A stretch of 64,000 nt of DNA from Elusimicrobiota bacterium (GTDB lineage Bacteria; Elusimicrobiota; Elusimicrobia; Elusimicrobiales; UBA9959): the NCBI GenBank assembly GCA_012517235.1, contig JAAYVI010000017.1, positions 1-64,000 on the forward strand, read 5' to 3'. Both the position numbers and the translations under genes were made by a program. Below, one piece after another: positions 38,954 through 47,692 of this stretch. The stretch's first letter is position 1, and each line of letters begins with the position of its first letter. The notes beneath the pieces were generated by a model. That model was not told the origin of the DNA. It ran no database searches and saw nothing but the letters and a program-made list of their open reading frames with translations.

Positions 38954-40071
38954 AAAGAATAATAATAGCGGGGGGAGGAACCGGAGGACATTTTTATCCG
39001 GGGCTTTCCATAGCTTTAAAATTGAAAAGCAAAGGCATAGAAATTCTTTTCGCGGTTAAAAAAAACGATATTTCTCTTGAAACTCTAAAAGAAAAAGAAA
39101 TACCTTACGTAGAAATAGACGCGGTATCTTTCCCCAGAGGGCTAAACCCTTTATCTCACTTTCGTTTTATGTTCAAGCTATTTTCTTCTTTTTTTTACTC
39201 TATGAGAATAATAAAAGATTTTGCTCCGCAAGCCGTTTTAGGTACGGGCAGTTATGTTTCTTTTCCTATGGCGGCCGCGGCTAAAATAAAAAAAATCAAA
39301 GTATATCTACACGAATCAAATTCCATAATGGGATTTTCAAATAAAGCCGCCGGAATTTTTGCGGACAAAATTTTTTACGGCCTGCCTTTAAGGGAAAATC
39401 TTTTTCCAAATAAAACCGTCTCGGCCGGAATACCCTTGAGAGAAGAATTTGAAGGAGAAATAACGAAAAAAGAAGCAAGAGAGAAATTAAATTTTCCGCA
39501 AAACGATTTTATCGTTTTAGTTCTGGGAGGCAGCCAAGGCTCCGCGTCTATAAACTCTGCTTTTTATAAAACATTGTTAGATTTGTCTTACGAAAACAAA
39601 CAGCTTCCTTTTTTTATACACATATCCGGAAAAAATAACTATGCTCAACTAAAAGAAAGCTACGAAAAAGCCGGACTGACAAATAGAGGAATAATCTTGC
39701 CCTATTGCGAAAATATGCCTGTTCTATATTGCGCCGCCGACGCCGTCATATCGAGAAGCGGGTCCGGAACGATAGCCGAATTATGCAGATATAAAAAACC
39801 CGCTCTGCTTATACCTTTAAAAACAGCCGCCGGAGATCATCAAACTTTCAATGCTATGGCATTATCTTCCAAAGGATGCGCAATGATAATAAAAGACGAC
39901 GAATTTTTATTTGAAAAGTTAAAACAATCAATAGAAAAATTTTTGACTCTCGATAATATTTCCGCGATGAAAAAAGCTTACGAAAGATTGGATTTGCCCT
40001 CAAATCTTTTATCGGCCGAAAAAATATCCGAAGAAATAATAAAAGATATCGGCTATAAAAAAAATTCTTAA
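38950..40071 (+). CDS. murG: UDP-GlcNAc--lipid I GlcNAc transferase
   Basis: AGGGTGGHFYPGLSIA, VLGGSQGSASIN, ISRSGSGTIAEL. Confidence 0.96.
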   Translation: MKRIIIAGGGTGGHFYPGLSIALKLKSKGIEILFAVKKNDISLETLKEKEIPYVEIDAVSFPRGLNPLSHFRFMFKLFSSFFYSMRIIKDFAPQAVLGTGSYVSFPMAAAAKIKKIKVYLHESNSIMGFSNKAAGIFADKIFYGLPLRENLFPNKTVSAGIPLREEFEGEITKKEAREKLNFPQNDFIVLVLGGSQGSASINSAFYKTLLDLSYENKQLPFFIHISGKNNYAQLKESYEKAGLTNRGIILPYCENMPVLYCAADAVISRSGSGTIAELCRYKKPALLIPLKTAAGDHQTFNAMALSSKGCAMIIKDDEFLFEKLKQSIEKFLTLDNISAMKKAYERLDLPSNLLSAEKISEEIIKDIGYKKNS

Positions 40072-40079
40072 TATTCTCT

Positions 40080-40095
40080 AAAATGCTAAAATAAT
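40080..40095 (+). promoter_or_regulatory. Candidate extended -10 promoter (TGCTAAAAT) for the dehydrogenase gene
   Basis: AAAATGCTAAAATAAT, identical to a 16-mer upstream of tRNA-Ala at 54314-54329. Confidence 0.5.
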
Positions 40096-40112
40096 TTATG
40101 CCGGGAGGAAAT

Positions 40113-41219
40113 ATGAGCAAAGAATTTGTTAACCTCAAAGTTTCTTTTCTTAAAAAGTTTATGAAAGATGTTTTTATCGGCTTGACAGTTCCGCCTCGAG
40201 ACGCGGAAATATGCGCGGACGTACTGGCCGCGGCCGATCTAATGGGGATGGATTCTCACGGCATATCCAGAATGAAGCCGATATATTACGATAGGATAAA
40301 ACAGGGAATACAATTTCCGAAAACAAAATTTGAAATAGTAAAAGAAACTCCGACAACGGCGGTAATAGACGGAAATCACGGGATGGGACATGTCATAGCC
40401 TATAAAGCCATGGAGATGGCCATTAAAAAAGCGGAGAAATACGGATTAGGGATGACGGCGGTCAGAAATTCCACTCATTACGGCATAGCCGGATATTATT
40501 CTTTGATGGCCGTTAAAAAGGGAATGATAGGATTGACCGGAACAAATGCTCGTCCGTCGATAGCTCCGACATTCGGAGTAGAAAACATGCTCGGAACAAA
40601 TCCTCAAACTTGGGGCATTCCTACCGACGAAAAATTTCCTTTTTTGCTTGACTGCGCTACGTCTGTTACTCAGAGAGGAAAAATAGAAGTATACGCAAAA
40701 CTTAATAAAAAAATGCCGGAAGGATGGGTTGTTAACAGAAGCGGCAAATCCGAAACTGATCCCAAAAAAGTTTTAAAAATGCTGACAGAAGACAGCGCCG
40801 CTTTGCTTCCATTGGGCGGATTGGGAGAGGAAACCGGAGGATATAAAGGATACGGTTATGCCACCGTAATAGAAATATTATCCGCGGCATTGCAAGACGG
40901 TTCTTATTTGAAGCAGTTAAACGGCAAGAAAGACGGCAAACCGGCCCCTTACAGGCTGGGACATTTTTTTATGGCCATAGATATAAGCCATTTTACTTCT
41001 TTAAATAAATTCAAGAAAACCGCGGGAAATATTTTAAGACAACTTCGAGCTTCCCAAAAAGCAAAGGGATGCAAAAGAATATATACAGCGGGAGAAAAAG
41101 AATACTTGACTTCTGTCGAAAGAATTAAAAAAGGAGTTCCCGTAAACGCTCAAACTCGCCTTGAAATGATAAAAATGAGAGACGAACTTAATCTAAAATA
41201 TAAATTTGATTTCGAGTAA
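40113..41219 (+). CDS. Malate/L-lactate/ureidoglycolate dehydrogenase family (Ldh2-type)
   Basis: MDSHGISRMKPIYYDRIKQG, GMTAVRNSTHYGIAGYYSLMAVKKGMIGLTGTNARPSIAPTFG; start moved from 40098 to an ATG with GGGAGG. Confidence 0.92.
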   Translation: MSKEFVNLKVSFLKKFMKDVFIGLTVPPRDAEICADVLAAADLMGMDSHGISRMKPIYYDRIKQGIQFPKTKFEIVKETPTTAVIDGNHGMGHVIAYKAMEMAIKKAEKYGLGMTAVRNSTHYGIAGYYSLMAVKKGMIGLTGTNARPSIAPTFGVENMLGTNPQTWGIPTDEKFPFLLDCATSVTQRGKIEVYAKLNKKMPEGWVVNRSGKSETDPKKVLKMLTEDSAALLPLGGLGEETGGYKGYGYATVIEILSAALQDGSYLKQLNGKKDGKPAPYRLGHFFMAIDISHFTSLNKFKKTAGNILRQLRASQKAKGCKRIYTAGEKEYLTSVERIKKGVPVNAQTRLEMIKMRDELNLKYKFDFE

Positions 41220-41233
41220 TATAGGGGGGTATT

Positions 41234-42187
41234 ATGTCATATGTCTTTCTTAGCGCTTTGGGATCATTTTCTTTCTTTTTTTCGTCTTTTCTTTCATATT
41301 ACAAAATAGAACCTTTTCATACTCTTTATTATACTTTCGCATGGTGGTCTTATATATTGGCGGCGGACGGTTTAAACGGCTTGCTTTCTCAAAATTCTTT
41401 GATAAAAGATAGAACGAAATCTTTTCTGTTAATGATTCCTTTTTCCTGCGGTTTATGGTTTTTATTCGAACTGATTAATATAAGATTATCAAATTGGTCG
41501 TATCAAGCGCTGCCTTTTGACCCTATTATAAGAAAAATCGGATATATTATTTCATATGCCACGGTTCTTCCGGCTATTTTCGAAACAAAAGAACTTATTG
41601 AAAATTTGGGTTTTTTTAAAAAAATATCTTTAAAACCTTTAAAATCTCAAAAAAACATTTTAAACTCGGCGGTTATTTTGGGAATAATAATTTTATTTTT
41701 AATTTTACTGTTTCCTAAAATATTTTTTCCTTTTACCTGGATATTCCTTTTTCTTATATTTGATCCTATTAATTATAGAATCGGCGCTGTTTCGGTTATT
41801 AAACAAGCGGAAGACGGAAATTTCCGTCATATTTTCTCCGTTCTCGCCGCGGGATTAATATGCGGTATTTTCTGGGAAATGTGGAATTTTAATTCTCAAG
41901 CAAAGTGGATATACTCTTTCCCGACCGGAGACATGCTTCCTAAAATTTTTGAAATGCCTTTGCACGGCTATATCGGATTTCCTTTATTTGCTCTGGAATG
42001 TTACTCTTTCTTTAATTTTATCGCATGGTTGTTTCAATCCCATTGGGAAAATATACCTCAAAAAACACATAATTTAAACCGTATTCCGGCTTATATTTCT
42101 CTCTTATTATTGATACCTTTATATATATATACGATTATATTAATAGATACTTACAGCGTAAAGTACTTTATTATTCTCCTTCCCTAA
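41234..42187 (+). CDS. Hypothetical polytopic membrane protein
   Basis: About 8-9 hydrophobic segments; motif-like FWEMWNFNSQAKWIYSFP and MPLHGYIGFPLFALECY. Confidence 0.75.
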   Translation: MSYVFLSALGSFSFFFSSFLSYYKIEPFHTLYYTFAWWSYILAADGLNGLLSQNSLIKDRTKSFLLMIPFSCGLWFLFELINIRLSNWSYQALPFDPIIRKIGYIISYATVLPAIFETKELIENLGFFKKISLKPLKSQKNILNSAVILGIIILFLILLFPKIFFPFTWIFLFLIFDPINYRIGAVSVIKQAEDGNFRHIFSVLAAGLICGIFWEMWNFNSQAKWIYSFPTGDMLPKIFEMPLHGYIGFPLFALECYSFFNFIAWLFQSHWENIPQKTHNLNRIPAYISLLLLIPLYIYTIILIDTYSVKYFIILLP

Positions 42188-42240
42188 AGACCCAAACTAA
42201 TATAGGTCTTTATTCCTATCTAACAATGGGACCTATGTTC

Positions 42241-42256
42241 ATTGACTTTAATCAAT
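42241..42256. promoter_or_regulatory. FNR/CRP-like palindrome ATTGACTTTAATCAAT
   Basis: Arms ATTGA/TCAAT; one mismatch to the FNR consensus TTGAT-N4-ATCAA; upstream of the protease gene. Confidence 0.4.
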
Positions 42257-42299
42257 ATAGATATTAAAAAGTTAATATGAGTTGAGCAGCGGAGGATAT

Positions 42300-43325
42300 A
42301 TGAGAAAGACAGCTTTGATAAATGCGGCATTCGCTATAATTTTAAACTGCGTATCATTTGCCTCGGATAAAATGATTTATGGCGACGATAATAGAATCGA
42401 TTTTTACGCTATGAATTCCTCCAAAAAGTCTTTGGCCGACTCGGTAGTTTCTTTTTGGGAAAACGCTTCGGTAACTTACGACTCGGCATCTTCTTCTTAT
42501 AAACTTAAAACCGTTAATTTTGGCGACAGATTAAATCTATGCCCGGACGAAAGATTTAGAGAGCAGCCGATAGGAGCTTTCTGCTCCGGTTCTTTGGTCG
42601 GAGAAGATTTAATAATGACGGCCGGGCACTGCATAACCGACGAAAACAAATGCGCCGACACTAAGATAGTTTTCGGATATGCGGTAAAATCCCCTAATTC
42701 TCAAGCCGTAACTTCCATGCCAGCCTCGGAAGTTTACACATGTAAAAAAATAATCAAAAGACAGCTCGGGCCCGAACCCACGCCGGATAATCCGGAAGGT
42801 ATAGGGTTGGGTCCCGATTATGCTCTAATACGATTGGACAGAAAGGTTTCGGGGCATAAACCGTTAAAAATAAATAGAGCCGGCAATTTAACAAAAGGAA
42901 CGCCTCTCTTTGTAATAGGACATCCGGTTGGATTACCGGTGAAACTTGCCGACGATTCTAAGGTAAGAGATACCGAGCAAGACGGATATTTTATAGCCGA
43001 TTTGGACACTTTCGGAGGCAATTCCGGATCTCCCGTATTTAATGCCTCTACTAATTTAATCGAAGGTATTCTGGTAAGAGGCGATACGGATTTTGAAAGG
43101 AGCCCGGCAGGCTGCACAGTTTCCTATAGAACGGAACAAGACGAAGGCAGAGGGGAGGACGTAACAAAAGTCTCTCTTCTTGCCGAATTAATACCCGGCA
43201 AAAATAAAGAACTATCTAATACGCAAGATCTGGAAATGGACACATCATCGGTTCAAAAAGAAACCTATTCCTTCATAGAAAACTCAAGAGGAATAGATTT
43301 AAGAGCTTTTTCTTTTGACAAATAG
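42300..43325 (+). CDS. Secreted trypsin-like serine protease (V8/Glu-endopeptidase-like, S1B)
   Basis: Signal peptide-like N-terminus; catalytic motifs TAGHC, DYALIRL, GNSGSPVF; start set at MRKTAL after GGAGG. Confidence 0.88.
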   Translation: MRKTALINAAFAIILNCVSFASDKMIYGDDNRIDFYAMNSSKKSLADSVVSFWENASVTYDSASSSYKLKTVNFGDRLNLCPDERFREQPIGAFCSGSLVGEDLIMTAGHCITDENKCADTKIVFGYAVKSPNSQAVTSMPASEVYTCKKIIKRQLGPEPTPDNPEGIGLGPDYALIRLDRKVSGHKPLKINRAGNLTKGTPLFVIGHPVGLPVKLADDSKVRDTEQDGYFIADLDTFGGNSGSPVFNASTNLIEGILVRGDTDFERSPAGCTVSYRTEQDEGRGEDVTKVSLLAELIPGKNKELSNTQDLEMDTSSVQKETYSFIENSRGIDLRAFSFDK

Positions 43326-43330
43326 GGCGT

Positions 43331-43954
43331 TTATACTATCTTCGAAAAGTCTTTTACCGATTTTCTCCACGCTCTGGGTAAAAGTTTGGCCGAAGGAGAA
43401 AGTTTTCCGACGGCTATCAGTACGGGGATAGTTTTTTCTTCCGATATTCCAAATTCTTTTTTAACAGCATCTTCGTCAAAACCGTCCATAGGATGCGTTT
43501 CGTAACCCAATGTTCTTGCCGCATACATAAGAGTCATGGCAAAAAAAGAAGCGTTTTTAACCGCAAAAATTTTTCTTTTTTGAGAAGAAAATTCTCCGTA
43601 AAGCTTTTGAGGCAATGTCTTATAAAAAACGGCCGTTTTAACATCCATATAACCCAGTTCTACCCAGCTTTTAAGAACCGAATCTATATTTCTCTCGCAT
43701 GCGTTTATATCGGCTATTACTATAAAAACTACGGAAGCCTCTTCTACTTTGGCTTGATCCATAGCGCATTTTCTTAAAATCTTTTTTTTATCCGAACTTT
43801 TAACGGCGATAATCTCCCACGGCTGAAGGTTAAGCGAAGAGGGAGTAAGAGCGGATAACTCCAATATCTTCTTAATATCTTCGTCGGAAATTTCCTGAGA
43901 AGGGTCAAAGTAATTTACGGATCTTCTGCTTTTTATATTTTCTAAAGCGTCCAT
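43331..43954 (-). CDS. Nitroreductase family protein
   Basis: MDALENIKSRRSVNYFDPSQEISDEDIKKILELSALTPSSLNLQPWEIIAV; start after GGAGGAG (listed ORF starts at 43978). Confidence 0.92.
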   Translation of the reverse strand: MDALENIKSRRSVNYFDPSQEISDEDIKKILELSALTPSSLNLQPWEIIAVKSSDKKKILRKCAMDQAKVEEASVVFIVIADINACERNIDSVLKSWVELGYMDVKTAVFYKTLPQKLYGEFSSQKRKIFAVKNASFFAMTLMYAARTLGYETHPMDGFDEDAVKKEFGISEEKTIPVLIAVGKLSPSAKLLPRAWRKSVKDFSKIV

Positions 43955-44043
43955 TTTCTCCTCCTTAGTATCCCCCAAAGTAAAATTGTATAATATATTT
44001 TATAAAATTAAAACGAAGAAACAGTTTTTTCAAGGGAGAAAAA

Positions 44044-44706
44044 ATGATAGAAAAGATTTTAAGAAAGCTGGAACTTCTTAAAAAATTTTCCGAAAAAGAC
44101 ATACGGAAAATAGAAAAAGTGGCCGTATTAAAAAAATATCCTAAAAACTCTTTTATATTCAATAAAAACGAGATAGGAAATCATTTTTTTGTCGTAAAAG
44201 CCGGCAAAATAAAAATTTTCAGCTCAGTGGGCAATAAAACCAAAACCTTAACCGTAATAGGTAAAAATGACTTCTTCGGCGAAATGTCGCTTTTGGGCTG
44301 CGGTACGAGATCGGCTTCGGCTTCCGCCGCGGAAGACAGCGAACTTTATGTGATATCCAGAAAAAATTTTGAAAAGTATCTTTTAAAAAATCCCGAGCTT
44401 ACCATAAAGCTTTTATATTCTTTGGCCGACAGGCTGTCCAGAGCCGACAAGGAGATAGAGTCTATGCTTTTCCATAATATTTTGGGAAGATTGGCTTCGG
44501 CCATATTGGAAATTAAAAAACACAACGGAAATTGCGCGGACATAAAAATAAATCAGACGGAAATCGCGGGATATTTAGGCACTACCAGAGTTCCGGTTTG
44601 CCGAGCCATAAACGCTCTTAAGAAAAGCGGAATAATCTCTTACAATTGCGGACATCTTATAATAAAAGACGAAAACAGACTAAAAAGTATGGCGGGCAGC
44701 AAATGA
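44044..44706 (+). CDS. Crp/Fnr family transcriptional regulator
   Basis: cNMP-binding-like domain (GNHFFVVKAGKIKIF, FFGEMSLLG) plus C-terminal HTH (INQTEIAGYLGTTRVPVCRAINALKKSGII). Confidence 0.9.
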   Translation: MIEKILRKLELLKKFSEKDIRKIEKVAVLKKYPKNSFIFNKNEIGNHFFVVKAGKIKIFSSVGNKTKTLTVIGKNDFFGEMSLLGCGTRSASASAAEDSELYVISRKNFEKYLLKNPELTIKLLYSLADRLSRADKEIESMLFHNILGRLASAILEIKKHNGNCADIKINQTEIAGYLGTTRVPVCRAINALKKSGIISYNCGHLIIKDENRLKSMAGSK

Positions 44707-45941
44707 CATATCAAACTATAAGAGGATTCAGAGATATCCTTCCGCCTCAGTCCGACGCGTTTAGTTTTATAGAAAAAATCTCAAGAGAAATTTTTACTTT
44801 ATACGGATATAGAGAAATAAGAATACCGGCCGTGGAATATTTCGAATTATTTATAAAATCTACGGGAGAGACCACCGATATAGTTCAGAAAGAAATGTAT
44901 AGATTCAAAGACGCATCGGGCAGAGATCTGGCTTTAAGGCCGGAAGGCACGCCGGGTGTCGCAAGGGCTTATATAAATAACAATTTATCCCAAACCGGAT
45001 TAAACGGAAAATATTTTTATATAGCCGATATGTTCAGAGCCGAAAGGCCGCAAGCCGGAAGATACAGACAGTTCGAACAAATAGGAGCCGAGAATATAGG
45101 CGCGTCATCGCCTTATTCCGACGCGGAAAGCGCGGCTATGCTTGCGGAAATATTCAAAAGATTGGGGGCGGAAAACTTAAGATTGGAAATAAACTCCTTA
45201 GGATGTCCTTCATGCAGGCCCAAATACAGAGAAAAACTTATTTCTTATCTTTCTTCCCAAAAAGATCTATGCTCGTCTTGCCTGCAGAGACTTGAGAAAA
45301 ATCCATTGAGAGTCTTAGATTGTAAAATAGACGGGCCCAAACTGACAGATTTTCCTTCAATAGAGCTTTGCGGAGATTGCGCCGTTCATCATGAAAAATT
45401 TAAAAAATGTTTGTCTTTATCGAAAGTAGATTTTTTTGAAAATCCGAAACTCGTAAGAGGATTGGATTATTATCAAAGAACCGTATTCGAACTAAAAACC
45501 TCGTCTCTGGGTGCCCAGGATGCGGTGGCGGGAGGAGGAAGATACGACGGACTCATAAAAGATATGGGCGGCCCGGCGTCTCCCGCGGTAGGTTGGGCAT
45601 TGGGAGCAGACAGAGCCGCAATGATAATAGAAAAAAGGTGGGGAGAATTTGAAAAAAAATCTAACGTTTTTTTAGTTTCGGCCGATAAGGAAAGAGGCGA
45701 TTATTGTTTTTCTTTGGCGCAATTTCTCAGATCGGAAAATATTTCATGCGATTTCTCCGATTTCTCTTTAAGCTTTAAATCTCAGATGAGATCGGCCGAT
45801 AAAAGCGGCGCCTTATTTGCGGCGATAGCCGGCGAAGACGAGGAAAAAAACGGAGAAGTATCTTTGAAAAATTTATTTTCAAAAGAACAGAAAAAAGTTA
45901 AAAAAGAAGAATTGACGGAAATAATAAAGAGGTCATTATGA
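44703..45941 (+). CDS. hisS: Histidyl-tRNA synthetase
   Basis: RGFRDILPPQSDAF, LRPEGTPGVARAY, RAERPQAGRYRQFEQIGAE, RGLDYYQRTVFE; start moved from the listed 44646. Confidence 0.97.
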   Translation: MTYQTIRGFRDILPPQSDAFSFIEKISREIFTLYGYREIRIPAVEYFELFIKSTGETTDIVQKEMYRFKDASGRDLALRPEGTPGVARAYINNNLSQTGLNGKYFYIADMFRAERPQAGRYRQFEQIGAENIGASSPYSDAESAAMLAEIFKRLGAENLRLEINSLGCPSCRPKYREKLISYLSSQKDLCSSCLQRLEKNPLRVLDCKIDGPKLTDFPSIELCGDCAVHHEKFKKCLSLSKVDFFENPKLVRGLDYYQRTVFELKTSSLGAQDAVAGGGRYDGLIKDMGGPASPAVGWALGADRAAMIIEKRWGEFEKKSNVFLVSADKERGDYCFSLAQFLRSENISCDFSDFSLSFKSQMRSADKSGALFAAIAGEDEEKNGEVSLKNLFSKEQKKVKKEELTEIIKRSL

Positions 45942-47692
45942 TGAGAACACATACCTGCGGAGAACTTAACTCTTCTCATATAGGACAAAAAGCCGTTCTC
46001 TGCGGCTGGGCGGATTCCAAAAGAAATCACGGAGGAGTTTTATTTATAAATTTAAGAGATTTATACGGAATAACTCAGATAACGGTAAATCCCGAAAATC
46101 CTTTTTTTCAAACGGCGGAAAAAATAAAAAACGAGTTTGTAATAAAAGCGGAAGGCATCGTCGCAAAAAGGCCTCAAGGCAACGAAAACAAAAATAATCC
46201 TACCGGAGAAGTAGAAATAATACCTTCGGCTCTGGAAATCATTTCGCAGTCTTCGGAACTCCCTTTTGATCTGGGAGAACATGCTCAAGCGGGAGAAGAA
46301 ATACGTCTTAAATACAGATATCTGGATATAAGAAGGAAAAATATTTCTCAAAATCTTGTTTTAAGAGGAAAAGTAGCCAACATAATAAGATCTTATTTAT
46401 GCGAACGTCAATTTAACGAAATTGAGACTCCCATACTTACAAAATCCACTCCCGAAGGCGCCAGAGATTATTTGGTTCCCTGCAGAACGAATCCGGGTAC
46501 ATTTTACGCTTTGCCTCAATCTCCTCAAGTATTTAAACAAATTTTAATGGTAGCCGGTATGGACAGATATTTCCAATTGGCCAGGAATTTTAGAGACGAG
46601 GATCTTCGTTCGGATAGACAGCCGGAACATACTCAAATAGATATGGAAATGTCTTTTGCCGGGGAAAAAGACGTAGCGGAAGCCGTGGAAGGTATGATGG
46701 AAAAAATCTTTTCTTTTTTGGGAGAAAAAATAGAAAGACCTTTTTTAGAGCTGGAATATAAAGACGCAATGTCTTTATACGGCAGCGACAAACCCGATTT
46801 GCGCTATGACATAAAATTTGAAAACGTAACTTCCATTTTCAAAAATTCTTCTTTTAAGGTTTTTTCCGATGTGATATCTTCGAACGGGGAAATAAGGGCC
46901 ATAAAAGCCAAAGCTTCCGCCCAAATATATTCCAGAGGGGAAACGGACAAACTTACCGATATTTTGAAGAAAAACGGAGCCAAGGGCCTTGCTTTTTTTA
47001 AAATAAAGGAAGGAAAGCCGGAAGGCGGAGCGGGCAAATTTATAAGCGGTGAAGAATTTTCGGCTCTATCGTCTTTGCTTAATTTACAAGAAGGAGATAC
47101 GGTATTTTTAATAGCCGATTTCCCCGAAAATTTAAACAAATATGCCGGAATTCTTAGAAATTCCATAATAGAAAAAATAAAGCCGCCTGTTCTTAAAAAA
47201 AGAGCTTTTTTATGGGTAAGGCATTTCCCGCTTTTGGAAAAAGACTGCGAAAGCGGAAATTGGACTTTTACCCACAATCCTTTTACCGCCCCTCTCAAAG
47301 AACATTTAAATATGCTCGATACCGATCCCGGAGAGGTTCTTTCTTATCAATACGATTTGGTGTTAAACGGAGTGGAATTGGGATCGGGTTCGGTAAGGAA
47401 TCACGACATTAAAATTCAGGAGAAAATTTTTTCTCTCATGGGATATTCCAAAGAGGAAATGTATTTTCGTTTTCCAATGATATTAAACGCGCTAAAATAC
47501 GGGGCGCCGCCTCATGCGGGCATCGGGATAGGATTTGACAGACTTATGGGCATAATTTGCTCTACCGATTCAATAAGAGACGTAATAGCTTTTCCCAAAA
47601 CCACAAGCGGAGCATGTCTTATGACCGAATCTCCTTCTCCCGTTTCGGAAAAACAACTAAAAGAATTGGGAATAAGCGTGATAAAAAAATGA
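45941..47692 (+). CDS. aspS: Aspartyl-tRNA synthetase, bacterial type
   Basis: VLCGWADSKRNHGGVLFINLRDLYGITQI, FRDEDLRSDRQPEHTQIDMEMSF, GIGIGFDRLMGI. Confidence 0.97.
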   Translation: MRTHTCGELNSSHIGQKAVLCGWADSKRNHGGVLFINLRDLYGITQITVNPENPFFQTAEKIKNEFVIKAEGIVAKRPQGNENKNNPTGEVEIIPSALEIISQSSELPFDLGEHAQAGEEIRLKYRYLDIRRKNISQNLVLRGKVANIIRSYLCERQFNEIETPILTKSTPEGARDYLVPCRTNPGTFYALPQSPQVFKQILMVAGMDRYFQLARNFRDEDLRSDRQPEHTQIDMEMSFAGEKDVAEAVEGMMEKIFSFLGEKIERPFLELEYKDAMSLYGSDKPDLRYDIKFENVTSIFKNSSFKVFSDVISSNGEIRAIKAKASAQIYSRGETDKLTDILKKNGAKGLAFFKIKEGKPEGGAGKFISGEEFSALSSLLNLQEGDTVFLIADFPENLNKYAGILRNSIIEKIKPPVLKKRAFLWVRHFPLLEKDCESGNWTFTHNPFTAPLKEHLNMLDTDPGEVLSYQYDLVLNGVELGSGSVRNHDIKIQEKIFSLMGYSKEEMYFRFPMILNALKYGAPPHAGIGIGFDRLMGIICSTDSIRDVIAFPKTTSGACLMTESPSPVSEKQLKELGISVIKK

